A stretch of 64,000 nucleotides of DNA from Nocardioides anomalus. GTDB lineage: Bacteria > Actinomycetota > Actinomycetes > Propionibacteriales > Nocardioidaceae. The stretch covers positions 3,410,001 through 3,474,000 of the forward strand of contig NZ_CP049257.1 in NCBI RefSeq assembly GCF_011046535.1. The letters are read 5' to 3'. Shown here piece after piece: positions 27,268 to 37,285 of the stretch (the stretch's first letter is position 1; every line of letters starts with the position of its first letter). A program made the position numbers and the translations under genes. The notes under the pieces were generated by a model that was not told the DNA's origin, did no database searches, and worked only from the letters and a program-made list of their open reading frames with translations.

Positions 27268-28173
27268 GTGTCGGTCCCCGTCTCTGAGGAGCTCTTCGCC
27301 CCCGTCGGACGCGAGGTGGAGCTCGCCTATCAGACGTTCGGTACCCCCGACGGGGATCCACTCCTCCTCGTCATGGGCCTCGGCGGCCCGATGACCTGGT
27401 GGGACCCCGAGCTGTGCCGGATGCTGGCCGAGCGCGGGTTCTACGTCATCCGCTACGACAACCGCGACGTCGGCCGCTCCAGTCGCGCCCAGGGCCGGGT
27501 CACCCGCGCCACCCTCGTGCGCGCCTTCACCGGCCGTCGCGTGCGGGCGCCGTACTCCCTCCTCGACCTGGCCGAGGACGCCGTCGGGTTGCTCGACCAC
27601 CTCGGCGTCGAGTCCGCGCACGTGTGCGGCGTGTCGATGGGCGGGATGATCGCCCAGACCCTGGCCATCGCCCACCCCGACCGGGTCCGCTCGCTGGTCA
27701 GCATCATGTCGACCACCGGCAAGCGCACCGTCGGCTGGCAGCACCCCTCGCTCCTGCCCAGCCTGCTCGGCTCGCGGGCCGGCAAGGAGGGCTACGTCGA
27801 GATGAGCGTGCGCACCTGGAAGCTGATCGGCTCCCCGGCGTACCCCACGACGGAGGAGGCCACCCGCAAGCGCGCGGGCGAGACCTGGGACCGCGGCGTC
27901 ACGGCCAGCGGCACGATGCGCCAGATGGTCGCCATCCTGACCCAGCCCAACCGCGCCGAGAAGCTGCACGCCGTGCGCGTCCCCGCCCTGGTCGTGCACG
28001 GCACCGCCGACAAGATGGTCCACGTCTCCGGCGGCCGGGCCACCGCCGCCGCCATCCCGGGCGCCGAGCTGCTGCTCGTCGACGGCATGGGCCACGACCT
28101 GCCCGAGGCGCTGTTCGAGACCTTCGCCGACGGCATCCGTCGCACGGCGGACCGCGCGAGCGCCCGGCGCTAG
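27268..28173 (+). CDS. Alpha/beta hydrolase
   Basis: The 301-residue protein is a standard alpha/beta hydrolase. It has PLLLVMGLGGPMTWW, YDNRDVGRSS, the nucleophile Ser123 in CGVSMGGMIAQ, Asp in VVHGTADKMV and His in DGMGHDLP. This is the subfamily often annotated as aclacinomycin methylesterase RdmC-like hydrolases. No secretion signal. The GTG start at 27268 is divergent from the other hydrolase gene. Its TAG stop overlaps the end of the convergent FAD oxidoreductase gene. Confidence 0.88.
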   Translation: MSVPVSEELFAPVGREVELAYQTFGTPDGDPLLLVMGLGGPMTWWDPELCRMLAERGFYVIRYDNRDVGRSSRAQGRVTRATLVRAFTGRRVRAPYSLLDLAEDAVGLLDHLGVESAHVCGVSMGGMIAQTLAIAHPDRVRSLVSIMSTTGKRTVGWQHPSLLPSLLGSRAGKEGYVEMSVRTWKLIGSPAYPTTEEATRKRAGETWDRGVTASGTMRQMVAILTQPNRAEKLHAVRVPALVVHGTADKMVHVSGGRATAAAIPGAELLLVDGMGHDLPEALFETFADGIRRTADRASARR

Positions 28174-29534
28174 TGCACGCGCACCCCTTGGCGGTCCAGC
28201 TCGCGCTGGACGGCGCCGAGGTCCACCTCGGTCAGCTCGCGGCCCTGGTGGAGTGAGAGCGCGGCGGCCACGCCGGCGCCCTGACCCTGCACCGCGCAGC
28301 ACGACATGTTGCGCGTCGAGGCGTGGGCGATCCGGTCGCCGCCGCTCGGCCGCCCCGGCACGAGCAGGTTGCGCAGGCCGCGCGGCACCATGCTGCGGAA
28401 CGGCACCTCGTAGTAGCGCCCGGTCGTGGGCAGCACCAGCACGCCGTACCCGTCGATGAACTCGGGGTAGATCCCCACCGAGTCCTCGAACCGCGCCTGC
28501 CCGCGCACGTCGGCCTCGGTCAGGTCGTAGGCCGCCACGATCTTGCGCGAGTCGCGGATGCCGATGGTCATGCCGAAGTTGCGCAGCCGGGCGTGCTCAC
28601 AGCCGCGGGTGTAGCGGCGCAGCGCCGCGATGGCGTGCACCGCCTGCCGCCGGCCCTCGATCTCCCCGCGGGTGAGGTCGTCGGGGTCGGTGCCGTCGAC
28701 GCCGGGGAGGTGGACGATGTTCAGGTACGTCAGCTCGCCACTGTCGTGGACCGCGCCCCACGTGCCGCCGAGGGTGGTCAGCCCGGCCGGGACGACGCCG
28801 TCGCGGACCGCGGCGGCGAACGGCTTGCGGAGGTACGGCGAGAACAGGGCGTCCTCCTTGCCGTCGGTCTCCACCTCCCAGTCCGCCTCGCTCCAGTCGG
28901 CGTAGGTCTGCGGGTCCGCGCGCACCCCGGCCAGGAACTCCGCCTTGTCCACCCCGGCCAGGTGGAACATCACCGACGCCGCCAGCATCTCCTCGCGCGG
29001 CGTCGTCCTCGTCGGGGCGCCGGCCCGGAAGGCCAGGTCCGCGTCGCCCGTCGCGTCCACCACCCGCCGGGCCAGGATCGCCTCCCGGCCGGCCTTGGAC
29101 TCGGTCAGCACCCCGATCACCCGGTCGCCGTCCAGCAGGGGCGCCACCACCTGCCGGTGCAGCAGCGGCCGCACCCCGGCCTCCTCGACCAGGACGTCGG
29201 CCACGACCTTGAACGCCTCGGCGTCGATCTCCATCGACAGCGACTGGCTCTCCGGGGTCGCCGCCCCCATCGCCGCCGCCCGGTCCTCGAGCTCGCGCCC
29301 AATGCCTCCGGCCTCGACCGTGGCCTCGTGGCGGTACCACGCCATCCCCTCGACCCCGACCGCCGTGATGTTGCCGCCGAAGCACCCGAACCGCTCGACC
29401 AGCGCCGTCTCCGCGCCCGCCCGCGCCGACGCCAGCGCCGCAGACAGCCCCGCCGGTCCCGACCCCACCACCAGCACGTCGGTCTCGAGCACGACGTCCA
29501 CGTCCCGCGCCGGCTCGCGGATGGTCTTCGGCAC
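28170..29534 (-). CDS. FAD-dependent oxidoreductase (FAD_oxidored family)
   Basis: The 454-residue protein has an N-terminal Rossmann motif LVVGSGPAGLSAALASARAG (G24, G26, G29), followed by ERFGCFGGN. The body reads VVDATGDADLAFRAGAP, RNFGMTIGIRDSRKIVA and, near the end, NLLVPGRPSGGDRIAHAS, all typical of the PF12831 group. Members oxidise or reduce varied small molecules, and the substrate is unknown here. There is no signal peptide. A pair of cysteines (NMSCCAVQGQG) lies close to the flavin end. Confidence 0.88.
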   Translation of the reverse strand: MPKTIREPARDVDVVLETDVLVVGSGPAGLSAALASARAGAETALVERFGCFGGNITAVGVEGMAWYRHEATVEAGGIGRELEDRAAAMGAATPESQSLSMEIDAEAFKVVADVLVEEAGVRPLLHRQVVAPLLDGDRVIGVLTESKAGREAILARRVVDATGDADLAFRAGAPTRTTPREEMLAASVMFHLAGVDKAEFLAGVRADPQTYADWSEADWEVETDGKEDALFSPYLRKPFAAAVRDGVVPAGLTTLGGTWGAVHDSGELTYLNIVHLPGVDGTDPDDLTRGEIEGRRQAVHAIAALRRYTRGCEHARLRNFGMTIGIRDSRKIVAAYDLTEADVRGQARFEDSVGIYPEFIDGYGVLVLPTTGRYYEVPFRSMVPRGLRNLLVPGRPSGGDRIAHASTRNMSCCAVQGQGAGVAAALSLHQGRELTEVDLGAVQRELDRQGVRVH

Positions 29535-29628
29535 GGCGCCACGCTATGACAGGCGGGTGGTCCTCAGGTGCCGCCGTCCGGCACCTGCGACCGATGGATC
29601 CGGCGCCCGCCGCCGCCACCGTGGAGCC

Positions 29629-30187
29629 GTGACCCTCCGCCTCGTCCTGCCCGCGGCCGTGACCGCCGCCCTCGCCCTGCTCGTCGCCGGCTGCGGCGCC
29701 GCCGGCGACCAGACCGACCGCACCGTCCCCGCGACCCACCAGGCCGCCGCCCGCACGCTGCCCGCCACGCCACCCGACGCCCCTCCCCCGGACGGCGACC
29801 CCGCCTCGGTCAGCCACCTCGACCCCGACCTCCTCGCCGCCGTCGAGGCCGCCACCCGCGACGCCCGGCGCGACGGCGTCGAGCTCCGCATCACCAGCGG
29901 CTGGCGCAGCCGCGCCCACCAGCAGCGCCTCTTCGACGAGGCCGTCGCGAAGTACGGCAGCGAGGACGAGGCCCGCCGCTACGTCTCCACCCCCCGACAC
30001 CTCCCGCCACGTCACCGGCGACGCCGTCGACATCGGCCCCACCGACGCCGACGACTGGCTCGGCCGGCACGGCGCGGCGTACGGCCTGTGCCAGGTGTTC
30101 GCCAACGAGATCTGGCACTTCGAGCTGGCCACCACCCCCGGCGGCAGCTGCCCCGACCAGCTGCCGGACAGCAGCTACCGCCAGTGA
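29629..30187 (+). pseudogene. VanY/M15-type D,D-carboxypeptidase lipoprotein, frameshifted
   Basis: From GTG 29629 the protein has a lipobox (LVAGC), a linker and the M15 core ELRITSGWRSRAHQQRLFDE. In the six-C run 29990-29995 the frame breaks. Reading on with one C fewer gives SRHVTGDAVDIGP (zinc His and Asp) and NEIWHFEL (catalytic Glu and zinc His), ending at 30187 after 185 residues. Restored, it is a normal extracytoplasmic LAS metallopeptidase that trims peptidoglycan stem peptides. The one-base error is probably technical, since every catalytic residue survives. Confidence 0.85.
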
Positions 30188-30191
30188 CGGC

Positions 30192-30920
30192 TCAGGCCTT
30201 GAAGAAGGCCAGCTGCTCGTGGACCCGGGGGTAGAACTCCTCGGCGGGGGTGCCGAGCTGGACCTTGAGCCCCCGCGTCTCCTCGTCGGCCAGGACCTCG
30301 AGCGCGCCGTTCACCACCCCGTCGTAGGCCTGGTCGACCACCGAGGCCGCGGTGACCTTGGCGACGTCCCAGCGCTGCGACATCGGGGTGTCGACCATGC
30401 CCACCAGCAAGCTGACCACGTGCGTGCCCTGGCCCTCCAGCGCCAGGCGCAGCCCATTGCTGGCCGACCACAGGGCCGCCTTCGACGCACCGTAGACCGT
30501 GGGGACGCTGACCCAGGCCGCGGACGAGATCACGTTCAGCATCGTGCCGCCGCCGTGGGAGGCCAGGACCGGGGCGAAGGCGTTGGCGACCTGCAGGGTG
30601 CCGAAGAAGTTGGTCTCGAACACGCGGCGGGCGTCCTCGACCGAGCCGGTGATGCTGTCGCCCTCCGGGGCGATGGCGGCGTTGTTGACCCGCAGGTCGA
30701 CGTCGCCCGCTCGGGCCGCTGCGGCCGCGATGCTCTCGGGGCCGGTCAGGTCGAGGTGCAGGGGCTCCACGAGCGGGCTCTCCCAGCTCCGCGGCGTGCG
30801 CGCGGCGGCGTACACCTTCGCCGCGCCGCGGGCGAGTGCGCCCGCCACGAACTCCTGCCCGAGGCCGCCGTTGGCCCCGGTGACGAGGACGGTGCGTCCG
30901 GCCAGTGGTGTGGTGCTCAT
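30192..30920 (-). CDS. Short-chain dehydrogenase/reductase
   Basis: The 242-residue classical SDR has the cofactor loop TGANGGLG (residues 14-21), NNAAIA (position of NNAG), the catalytic triad Ser near 132 with Tyr143 and Lys147 in VYGASKAAL, and a VGMVDTPM strand. The basic residues after the Gly loop (AARTPRSW) favour NADP(H). It is divergent from a TetR gene across two matching operators, so that regulator very probably represses it. Substrate unknown. Confidence 0.93.
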   Translation of the reverse strand: MSTTPLAGRTVLVTGANGGLGQEFVAGALARGAAKVYAAARTPRSWESPLVEPLHLDLTGPESIAAAAARAGDVDLRVNNAAIAPEGDSITGSVEDARRVFETNFFGTLQVANAFAPVLASHGGGTMLNVISSAAWVSVPTVYGASKAALWSASNGLRLALEGQGTHVVSLLVGMVDTPMSQRWDVAKVTAASVVDQAYDGVVNGALEVLADEETRGLKVQLGTPAEEFYPRVHEQLAFFKA

Positions 30921-30937
30921 CTAGACTCCGTTCTGAA

Positions 30938-30983
30938 GTGGGGACCATCCCCACAACGACCGACTATATGGGGACACTCCCCA
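30938..30983. promoter_or_regulatory. Two identical-type inverted repeats between SDR and TetR genes
   Basis: Two copies of TGGGGA-N3-TCCCCA occur, at 30939-30953 (extended by one pair to 30938-30954) and at 30969-30983. Their centres are 30 bp apart, about three helical turns. They fill the divergent promoter region of the SDR (start 30920) and TetR (start 31005) genes and are the natural operators of that TetR protein. A TATAT stretch between them is the only AT-rich part of the spacer. Confidence 0.75.
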
Positions 30984-31004
30984 CTTGCCGCTGGAGGGTG
31001 CTCG

Positions 31005-31628
31005 GTGGTTGGGAAGCCACGAGAACGCGCCGGAGCCGTTCGGCCGCTCCGCGCCGACGCCCAGCGCAACCGGGACGCGGTGCTGACCGCGGCACGGGAG
31101 GTCTTCGCCGAGGACAGCGTGCTCGCCCCGCTCGACACCATCGCGGTGCGGGCCGGGGTCGGCAACGCGACGCTCTACCGCCACTTCCCGACCCGCGAGG
31201 ACCTGCTCTCCGCGGTGATGGCGAGCAGCATCACCGACGCCGTGGCCCTCGGCGAGGAACTGGCCCGCACCGAGGACCCGAGCGCGGCGCTGCGTGAGTG
31301 GCTGGTCCACCTGGCGTGGCTGCTGCGCATCTGGCACGACCTGCCCTACTGCCTCGCCGACGCGCACGTGGACCCGAGCTCGCCCGTCGCCCCGTCCACG
31401 GCGTGCCTCGTCGCCCAGACCCGGCTGCTGCTCGACGGCGCGCGGACCGTCGGTGCGGCTCGGCCGGACGCCGCCGCGGACGAGGTCTTCGAGCTGGTGA
31501 CCGCCCTGTCCTGGGCCATCGACCGCTTCGGCGACGACGAGGGCGCCGCCCGCCGGCGGGTGCTCCTCGCCACCGCGGGCCTGACCGGCGGCGGCTGGCC
31601 GGAGGACGACGACGGCCCCACCGCGTGA
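31005..31628 (+). CDS. TetR/AcrR family transcriptional regulator
   Basis: GTG 31005 sits six bases after a GGAGGG site and gives 207 residues. The HTH domain ([17 protein letters not shown] ... [16 protein letters not shown]) is canonical. The helical ligand domain is of the TetR_C type with a [16 protein letters not shown] end. It is divergent from the SDR gene and very likely autoregulates and represses the SDR through the paired TGGGGA/TCCCCA sites. Confidence 0.92.
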   Translation: MVGKPRERAGAVRPLRADAQRNRDAVLTAAREVFAEDSVLAPLDTIAVRAGVGNATLYRHFPTREDLLSAVMASSITDAVALGEELARTEDPSAALREWLVHLAWLLRIWHDLPYCLADAHVDPSSPVAPSTACLVAQTRLLLDGARTVGAARPDAAADEVFELVTALSWAIDRFGDDEGAARRRVLLATAGLTGGGWPEDDDGPTA

Positions 31629-31655
31629 GCGGTAGGGCCGTCGGGGTGGAGCAGG

Positions 31656-32739
<1,084 letters not shown>

Positions 32740-32757
32740 GCTGAACCATTCCCTTCA

Positions 32758-32804
32758 CCGGCAGGTACGTGCCGGACGATCCGTAGTGAAGTGACGCGCG
32801 TCAC
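32758..32804 (-). promoter_or_regulatory. Palindrome and hairpin upstream of the second sugar ATPase
   Basis: A perfect 14-bp palindrome GTGACGCGCGTCAC (32791-32804) lies 50-65 bases upstream of the ATPase start at 32739. A second inverted repeat CCGGCA-N6-TGCCGG (32758-32775) lies between. The first is a good operator candidate. The second could be a leader hairpin. Their presence suggests that this ATPase has its own promoter rather than relying on the importer operon. Confidence 0.5.
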
Positions 32805-32885
32805 CCTACCCACGCCGCGCGTACGCCGCGAAGGCGGTCCACGGGTGGGCAGGGTGCGCGCAGGGGCCGGAGCCCCCGGTTCGGC

Positions 32886-34094
32886 TCAGGCGGTGACGGC
32901 CTGCCGGTCGGCGCGACCGGGGATGTCGCCGGCGTTCTCGGCGTCCATCGTGAGGTTCTCGCCGGTGGACGGGTCGAACAGGTGCATCTGCGAGGTGTCG
33001 ACCCAGATCTCGGCGTCGTCGCCGGCGGCGATGCGGGTCGCACCGGACAGGCCGACGACCAGCTGGGTGCGCAGCGTCTCGCCGTCGAGGTCGCGCTCGA
33101 GCTCCTCGAGCTGCTTGCGGACCTCGGGCGGCGCCTCGAAGGGGATGTAGGCGTAGGCCTCGTTGCCCAGCCACTCGACCACGTCGACGGTCGCCCGGAA
33201 CGTCGAGCCGCCACCGGACTGGTCGGCGACCGAGGCGTCCTCGAACGCCTCGGGTCGGATGCCGGCGATGAGCAGCCCCTTGCCGGCGGCGGCCTCGGCC
33301 TTGGCCGCCGGGATCTCGACCGAGCCGAACGGCAGCTGCACGGTCGTGCCCTCGACGGTGGCGGGCAGGAAGTTCATCGGCGGCGAGCCGATGAAGCCGG
33401 CCACGAACAGGTTGGCCGGGTTGGTGTAGAGCTGCCGCGGCGTGGCCAGCTGCTGGAGCAGGCCGCGCTTGAGCACGGCGACGCGGTCGCCCAGCGTCAT
33501 GGCCTCGGTCTGGTCGTGGGTGACGTAGACCGTGGTGATGCCGAGCTTCTTCTGCAGCCGCGCGATCTCGCTGCGCATCTGGCCGCGGAGCTTGGCGTCC
33601 AGGTTGGACAGCGGCTCGTCGAAGAGGAAGGCGTCGGCGTCACGCACGATGGCGCGACCCATGGCCACGCGCTGGCGCTGGCCACCCGAGAGGTTGCCGG
33701 GCTTGCGCTCGAGGTGCTCGTCGAGCTCGAGCGTCTTCGAGGCCTCGCGGACCTTCTGGTCGACGGTCTTGTCGTCGACGTTGGCCAGCCGGAGCGGGAA
33801 GGCGATGTTCTCGTAGACGCTCAGGTGGGGGTAGAGCGCGTAGTTCTGGAACACCATGGCCAGGTTGCGCTCGCGGGGAGCGAGGTCGTTGACGACCTTG
33901 CCGCCGATGATCATCTCGCCGTCGGTGATGTCCTCGAGCCCGACGATCATCCGCAGCAGCGTCGACTTCCCGCAGCCCGAGGGCCCGACGAGGATCACGA
34001 ACTCCCCGTCGGCGACGTTGATGCTCACGTCGTTCACGGCCGGGAAGCCGTCACCGTACTTCTTGACGATGTTCTTCATCTCGATGGAAGCCAC
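32886..34094 (-). CDS. ugpC: ABC transporter ATP-binding protein, SugC/UgpC type
   Basis: The 402-residue ATPase has Walker [25 protein letters not shown], signature LSGGQRQR and [12 protein letters not shown], followed by the C-terminal OB/TOBE regulatory domain (FIGSPPMNF, IAGIRPEAF). It is the ATPase of the adjacent sugar importer: it starts three bases after the permease stop. The C-terminal domain is longer than in MsiK (about 20 extra residues with an ERDLDGETLRTQ insert). SugC of M. tuberculosis is the closest functional parallel. Confidence 0.92.
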   Translation of the reverse strand: MASIEMKNIVKKYGDGFPAVNDVSINVADGEFVILVGPSGCGKSTLLRMIVGLEDITDGEMIIGGKVVNDLAPRERNLAMVFQNYALYPHLSVYENIAFPLRLANVDDKTVDQKVREASKTLELDEHLERKPGNLSGGQRQRVAMGRAIVRDADAFLFDEPLSNLDAKLRGQMRSEIARLQKKLGITTVYVTHDQTEAMTLGDRVAVLKRGLLQQLATPRQLYTNPANLFVAGFIGSPPMNFLPATVEGTTVQLPFGSVEIPAAKAEAAAGKGLLIAGIRPEAFEDASVADQSGGGSTFRATVDVVEWLGNEAYAYIPFEAPPEVRKQLEELERDLDGETLRTQLVVGLSGATRIAAGDDAEIWVDTSQMHLFDPSTGENLTMDAENAGDIPGRADRQAVTA

Positions 34095-34097
34095 GAC

Positions 34098-34929
34098 TCA
34101 ACCCTTCACTGCGCCGGAGGTGAGGCCGGCGACGATCTTGCGCTGGAAAAATGAGGACGATGATGATGATCGGGATCGTCGAGACGACCGCTCCTGCCGC
34201 CAGCAGCGAGGCCGGCCGGTTGAACGGGTCGGCGCCGACGAAGAACGACAGGGCCGCCGGGATCGGGCGGGCCCGCTCGGTCGAGGTCAGCGAGATCCCG
34301 AAGACGAAGTCGTTCCACGCGAAGAAGAACGTCAGGATCGCCGCGGTGAAGACCCCGGGCGCGGCCAGCGGGACGATGACCTTGCGGAAGGCCTGCCACG
34401 ACGTCGCGCCGTCGACCTGGGCCGCCTGCTCCATCTCCCACGGGATCTCCCGGAAGAACGCCGACAGGGTCCAGATCGCCAGCGGCAGCGTGAACGACAT
34501 GTAGGGGATGATCAGGCCCGGCCAGGTGTCGTACAGGCCGAAGGCCCGCCACATGTCGAACAGCGGCCCGACCAGCGAGACCACCGGGAACATGGCGATG
34601 ACCAGCGCGGTGGTGAGCACGAACTTCTTGCCCTTGAACTCCAGCCGCGCGATGGCGTACGCCGCCAGGGTCGCGATGATCACCGACAGCGCGGTCGCGA
34701 TCAGGCTGATCCCGATCGAGTTGAAGATCGCGCGGCGGAACTGCTCGTTGTCGAGCACGTCCTTGTAGTTCTGCCACCCGGCGCTGTCGCCGGAGGCGGG
34801 CAGGAACCCGGGACTGCCGTTGGTGATGGCCGTCTGGGACTTGAAGGAGAGCGAGACGATCCACGCCACGGGCAGCAGGCACCACAGCAGGATCAGCAGG
34901 CAGCCGAGGGCTGTTCCAACCTTGCGCAC
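34098..34929 (-). pseudogene. sugB: Sugar ABC permease, SugB-like, frameshifted at the 3' end
   Basis: The first 255 or so residues are an intact MalG/SugB permease with six membrane helices and the EAA-loop wording QAAQVDGATSWQAFRKVIVPL. At the five-A run 34147-34151 (five T in the gene) the frame breaks. Removing one base gives LIFQRKIVAGLTSGAVKG and a stop at 34098, 276 residues. This ending is the one I recall for mycobacterial SugB. The gene begins one base after the SugA-like gene ends. Confidence 0.88.
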
Positions 34930-34930
34930 G

Positions 34931-35869
34931 TCAGCCCTCCTGCCTCGCCGCAGCGAGATCGACTCTGAACACCTTGACGATGAGCCCCGCGATCACCAGG
35001 ACCGAGAGGAACAGCAGCACCGACAGCGCCGAGCCGATGCCGAGCTGGAACTGCTCGATGGTCTGCCGGTAGGTCAGGAACGAGATCGACTCGGTGTTCA
35101 CCGCCCCGGCGGTCATCACGAAGATGTTGTCGAAGATCCGGTAGGCGTCGAGCGCCCGGAACAGGACCGCGACCATGATCGCCGCGCGCATGTTCGGCAG
35201 GATCACCCGCCACAGCCGTTGCCACCACGTGGCGCCGTCGACCTTGGCCGCCTCGATCATGTCCTCCGAGACCTGCGCCAGCCCGGCCAGCAGCAGCAGG
35301 GACATGAACGGCGTGGTCTTCCAGATCTCCGAGACGCAGATCGCGATCACCGCCGGCGTCGTCTGGCCGAACCAGTTGAAGTCGGAGTCGATGAACGGCA
35401 GCCAGTTGTTGATGAAGCCGTTCTGGAAGCTGAACGCGAACTGCCAGGCGAAGCCGGAGACCACGGTGATGATGCCGTAGGGGATCAGGATCGAGGTCCG
35501 GATCACCCCGCGGGCGAAGATCACGCGGTGCATCACCATCGCGAAGGCGAAGCCGATGACCAGCTCGATGCTGACCGTGACGACCATGTAGAGCACGGTC
35601 ACCCCGGTCGTCTTCCAGAACAGCGGGTCGGTCAGGGCGGTGAGGTAGTTGCTGAGCCCGACGAAGTCGCGGTCCTCGGGCGCGGTCAGCGAGTAGTTGA
35701 ACAGCGAGAGGTAGAGCGCCCGCAGCATCGGGAACGCGGTGACCACCAGCATCAGGATGATGGCCGGCGCCACCAGCCGCTGACCGAGCCGGGTCTCGGC
35801 CTTGGCCCGGTCGCTGACGTGGACCTCGCGCTCCTGGCGGCGCTGAGGTGCTTCTGCGAGGGTCGTCAC
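34931..35869 (-). CDS. sugA: Sugar ABC permease, SugA-like
   Basis: The 312-residue MalF/SugA-type permease has six membrane helices after a cytoplasmic N-terminus. Its EAA loop reads EDMIEAAKVDGATWWQRLWR, and the later segment has FRALDAYRIFDNIFVMTAG. Its GTG start overlaps the stop of the binding-protein gene. With the SugB-like partner it forms the membrane channel of the importer. Confidence 0.92.
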   Translation of the reverse strand: MTTLAEAPQRRQEREVHVSDRAKAETRLGQRLVAPAIILMLVVTAFPMLRALYLSLFNYSLTAPEDRDFVGLSNYLTALTDPLFWKTTGVTVLYMVVTVSIELVIGFAFAMVMHRVIFARGVIRTSILIPYGIITVVSGFAWQFAFSFQNGFINNWLPFIDSDFNWFGQTTPAVIAICVSEIWKTTPFMSLLLLAGLAQVSEDMIEAAKVDGATWWQRLWRVILPNMRAAIMVAVLFRALDAYRIFDNIFVMTAGAVNTESISFLTYRQTIEQFQLGIGSALSVLLFLSVLVIAGLIVKVFRVDLAAARQEG

Positions 35870-37197
35870 AGCAGTGCCTTCCCGTCGAGGACGTCCCGGA
35901 GGAACTTCGCCGACTTCTCAGGGGTGGTGTCCGGGTTGACCGAGGTCGGCGAGTGCCACACGCTCTGCACCGCCGCCGAGATGGTCGCGTAGTAGGCGCT
36001 CTTGGGCCGCGGCCCGCCGTCCTCGACGCTCTGGCTGAACAGCTGGAGCAGGTCGGCCGGGTAGGCCTCGGTGAGCTTCGGGTCCTGGTACGCCGACGTG
36101 CGTGACGGCATCAGCCCCTCGTTGACCGCGAGGTCCACCTGCGCCTCGGAGGAGGTCACGCACGCCGCGGCCTCGAGCGCGTAGTCGGGGTGCTTGGAGT
36201 AGGCCCCGACGCCGATGTCGATGCCACCGATCGGCGGGCGGGAGTCCTCGCCCTCGACCGTCGCGGGGTAGCGCGCCCACCCCAGGTCGCTGAAGTCGTC
36301 CTGGGTGATGTCGCCGCTGTCCACCAGGCCCTTGTAGTTCTGGTAGACGAAGGTCCAGTTGGTCATGAACTCGCCCGCGCCGGCGTACATCTGGCCCAGG
36401 CTGGTGCCCTCGTTGGACGTGGTGAGGTCGGGCTGCGCGGCCTTGGAGTCGGCCAGCTTCTGGATCACCGCTGCGGCGTCCTTGCCCGCGTCGGAGTCGA
36501 TGTCGATTTTGGCGTCCTTGCCGGCCTCGTTGTCGGAGATGATGTCGCCGCCCGCGCCCTGGATGAGGGCGTTGATCCACACGACGTACGCCTCGTACTT
36601 GTTGGCCTGCACCCCGACCGTCCCGCCGTTGTCGGCGGCGGCGTCGATGACCTGGTCCCAGGTGACCGGCTGGCTCATGTCGAGCCCGGCGGCCTCCGCG
36701 AGCGACTTGCGGTACCACAGCACCTGGGTGTTGGCCCACTGCGGGAACGCGTAGACCCCGTCGTCCCAGGTGACCGTCTCGGCCGCGCCCGAGAGCACGT
36801 CGTCGTCGGTGGCCTTGGCCGCCACGTCGTCGGGCAGCTGCTCGAGCCAGTTGGCGTTGGCGAACTCCGCGACGAAGACCGGGTCGAGGCTCATCAGGTC
36901 GGTCGAGGAGTCCTTGGCCGCCAGGCGCCGGGCCAGCTGGGTGCGCTGGTCGGTCGCGCCCGAGGGCAGCAGCTGGATCGCGATCTTGTACTGGTCGGTG
37001 CTGCAGGACTTCGCCAGCGCCGTCAGGGTGTCGACCCCGTCGGGGTTGACGTACCAGTTCAGCGTGGGCGGTCCGTCGTCGCTGCCGCAGGCGCTCAGCG
37101 CGGTCGCGGCCAAGGCCGCCACCAGCCCCGAGGCCCACGCGCGTCGGACCCGCCCGCGCCTCGATCCCTCCGCTCGCCGTGCATCTGGCCCACCCAT
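35866..37197 (-). CDS. Extracellular sugar-binding lipoprotein of the ABC importer (LpqY-like)
   Basis: The 443-residue protein has an Arg-rich lipoprotein signal with lipobox LSAC (Cys37), preceded by a strong GGGAGGG ribosome site. The mature part is a cluster B/D solute-binding protein with LNWYVNPDGVDTL at its start and GGIDIGVGAYSKHPDYALEAAA in the C-lobe. Gene order binding protein-permease-permease-ATPase equals lpqY-sugA-sugB-sugC, the mycobacterial trehalose importer. Trehalose or another oligosaccharide is the likely ligand, but the ligand is not proven by sequence. Confidence 0.9.
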   Translation of the reverse strand: MGGPDARRAEGSRRGRVRRAWASGLVAALAATALSACGSDDGPPTLNWYVNPDGVDTLTALAKSCSTDQYKIAIQLLPSGATDQRTQLARRLAAKDSSTDLMSLDPVFVAEFANANWLEQLPDDVAAKATDDDVLSGAAETVTWDDGVYAFPQWANTQVLWYRKSLAEAAGLDMSQPVTWDQVIDAAADNGGTVGVQANKYEAYVVWINALIQGAGGDIISDNEAGKDAKIDIDSDAGKDAAAVIQKLADSKAAQPDLTTSNEGTSLGQMYAGAGEFMTNWTFVYQNYKGLVDSGDITQDDFSDLGWARYPATVEGEDSRPPIGGIDIGVGAYSKHPDYALEAAACVTSSEAQVDLAVNEGLMPSRTSAYQDPKLTEAYPADLLQLFSQSVEDGGPRPKSAYYATISAAVQSVWHSPTSVNPDTTPEKSAKFLRDVLDGKALL

Positions 37198-37227
37198 ATG
37201 CCCTCCCGGATCGAGTGTCGTACGTCA

Positions 37228-37256
37228 CGTCTAGTCCCTCTGGGCTCGTCTGTCCA
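37228..37256 (-). promoter_or_regulatory. Candidate sigma-70 promoter of the sugar importer operon
   Basis: On the minus strand TGGACA (37251-37256) is followed after exactly 17 bases by TAGACG (37228-37233). The expected start of transcription near 37221 leaves a leader of about 24 bases before ATG 37197, including the ribosome site. The spacing is ideal, and the two hexamers match the -35 and -10 consensus at four or five positions each. Confidence 0.5.
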
Positions 37257-37285
37257 GCCCGCACCGCGTGACGACTGGTGCCTCG

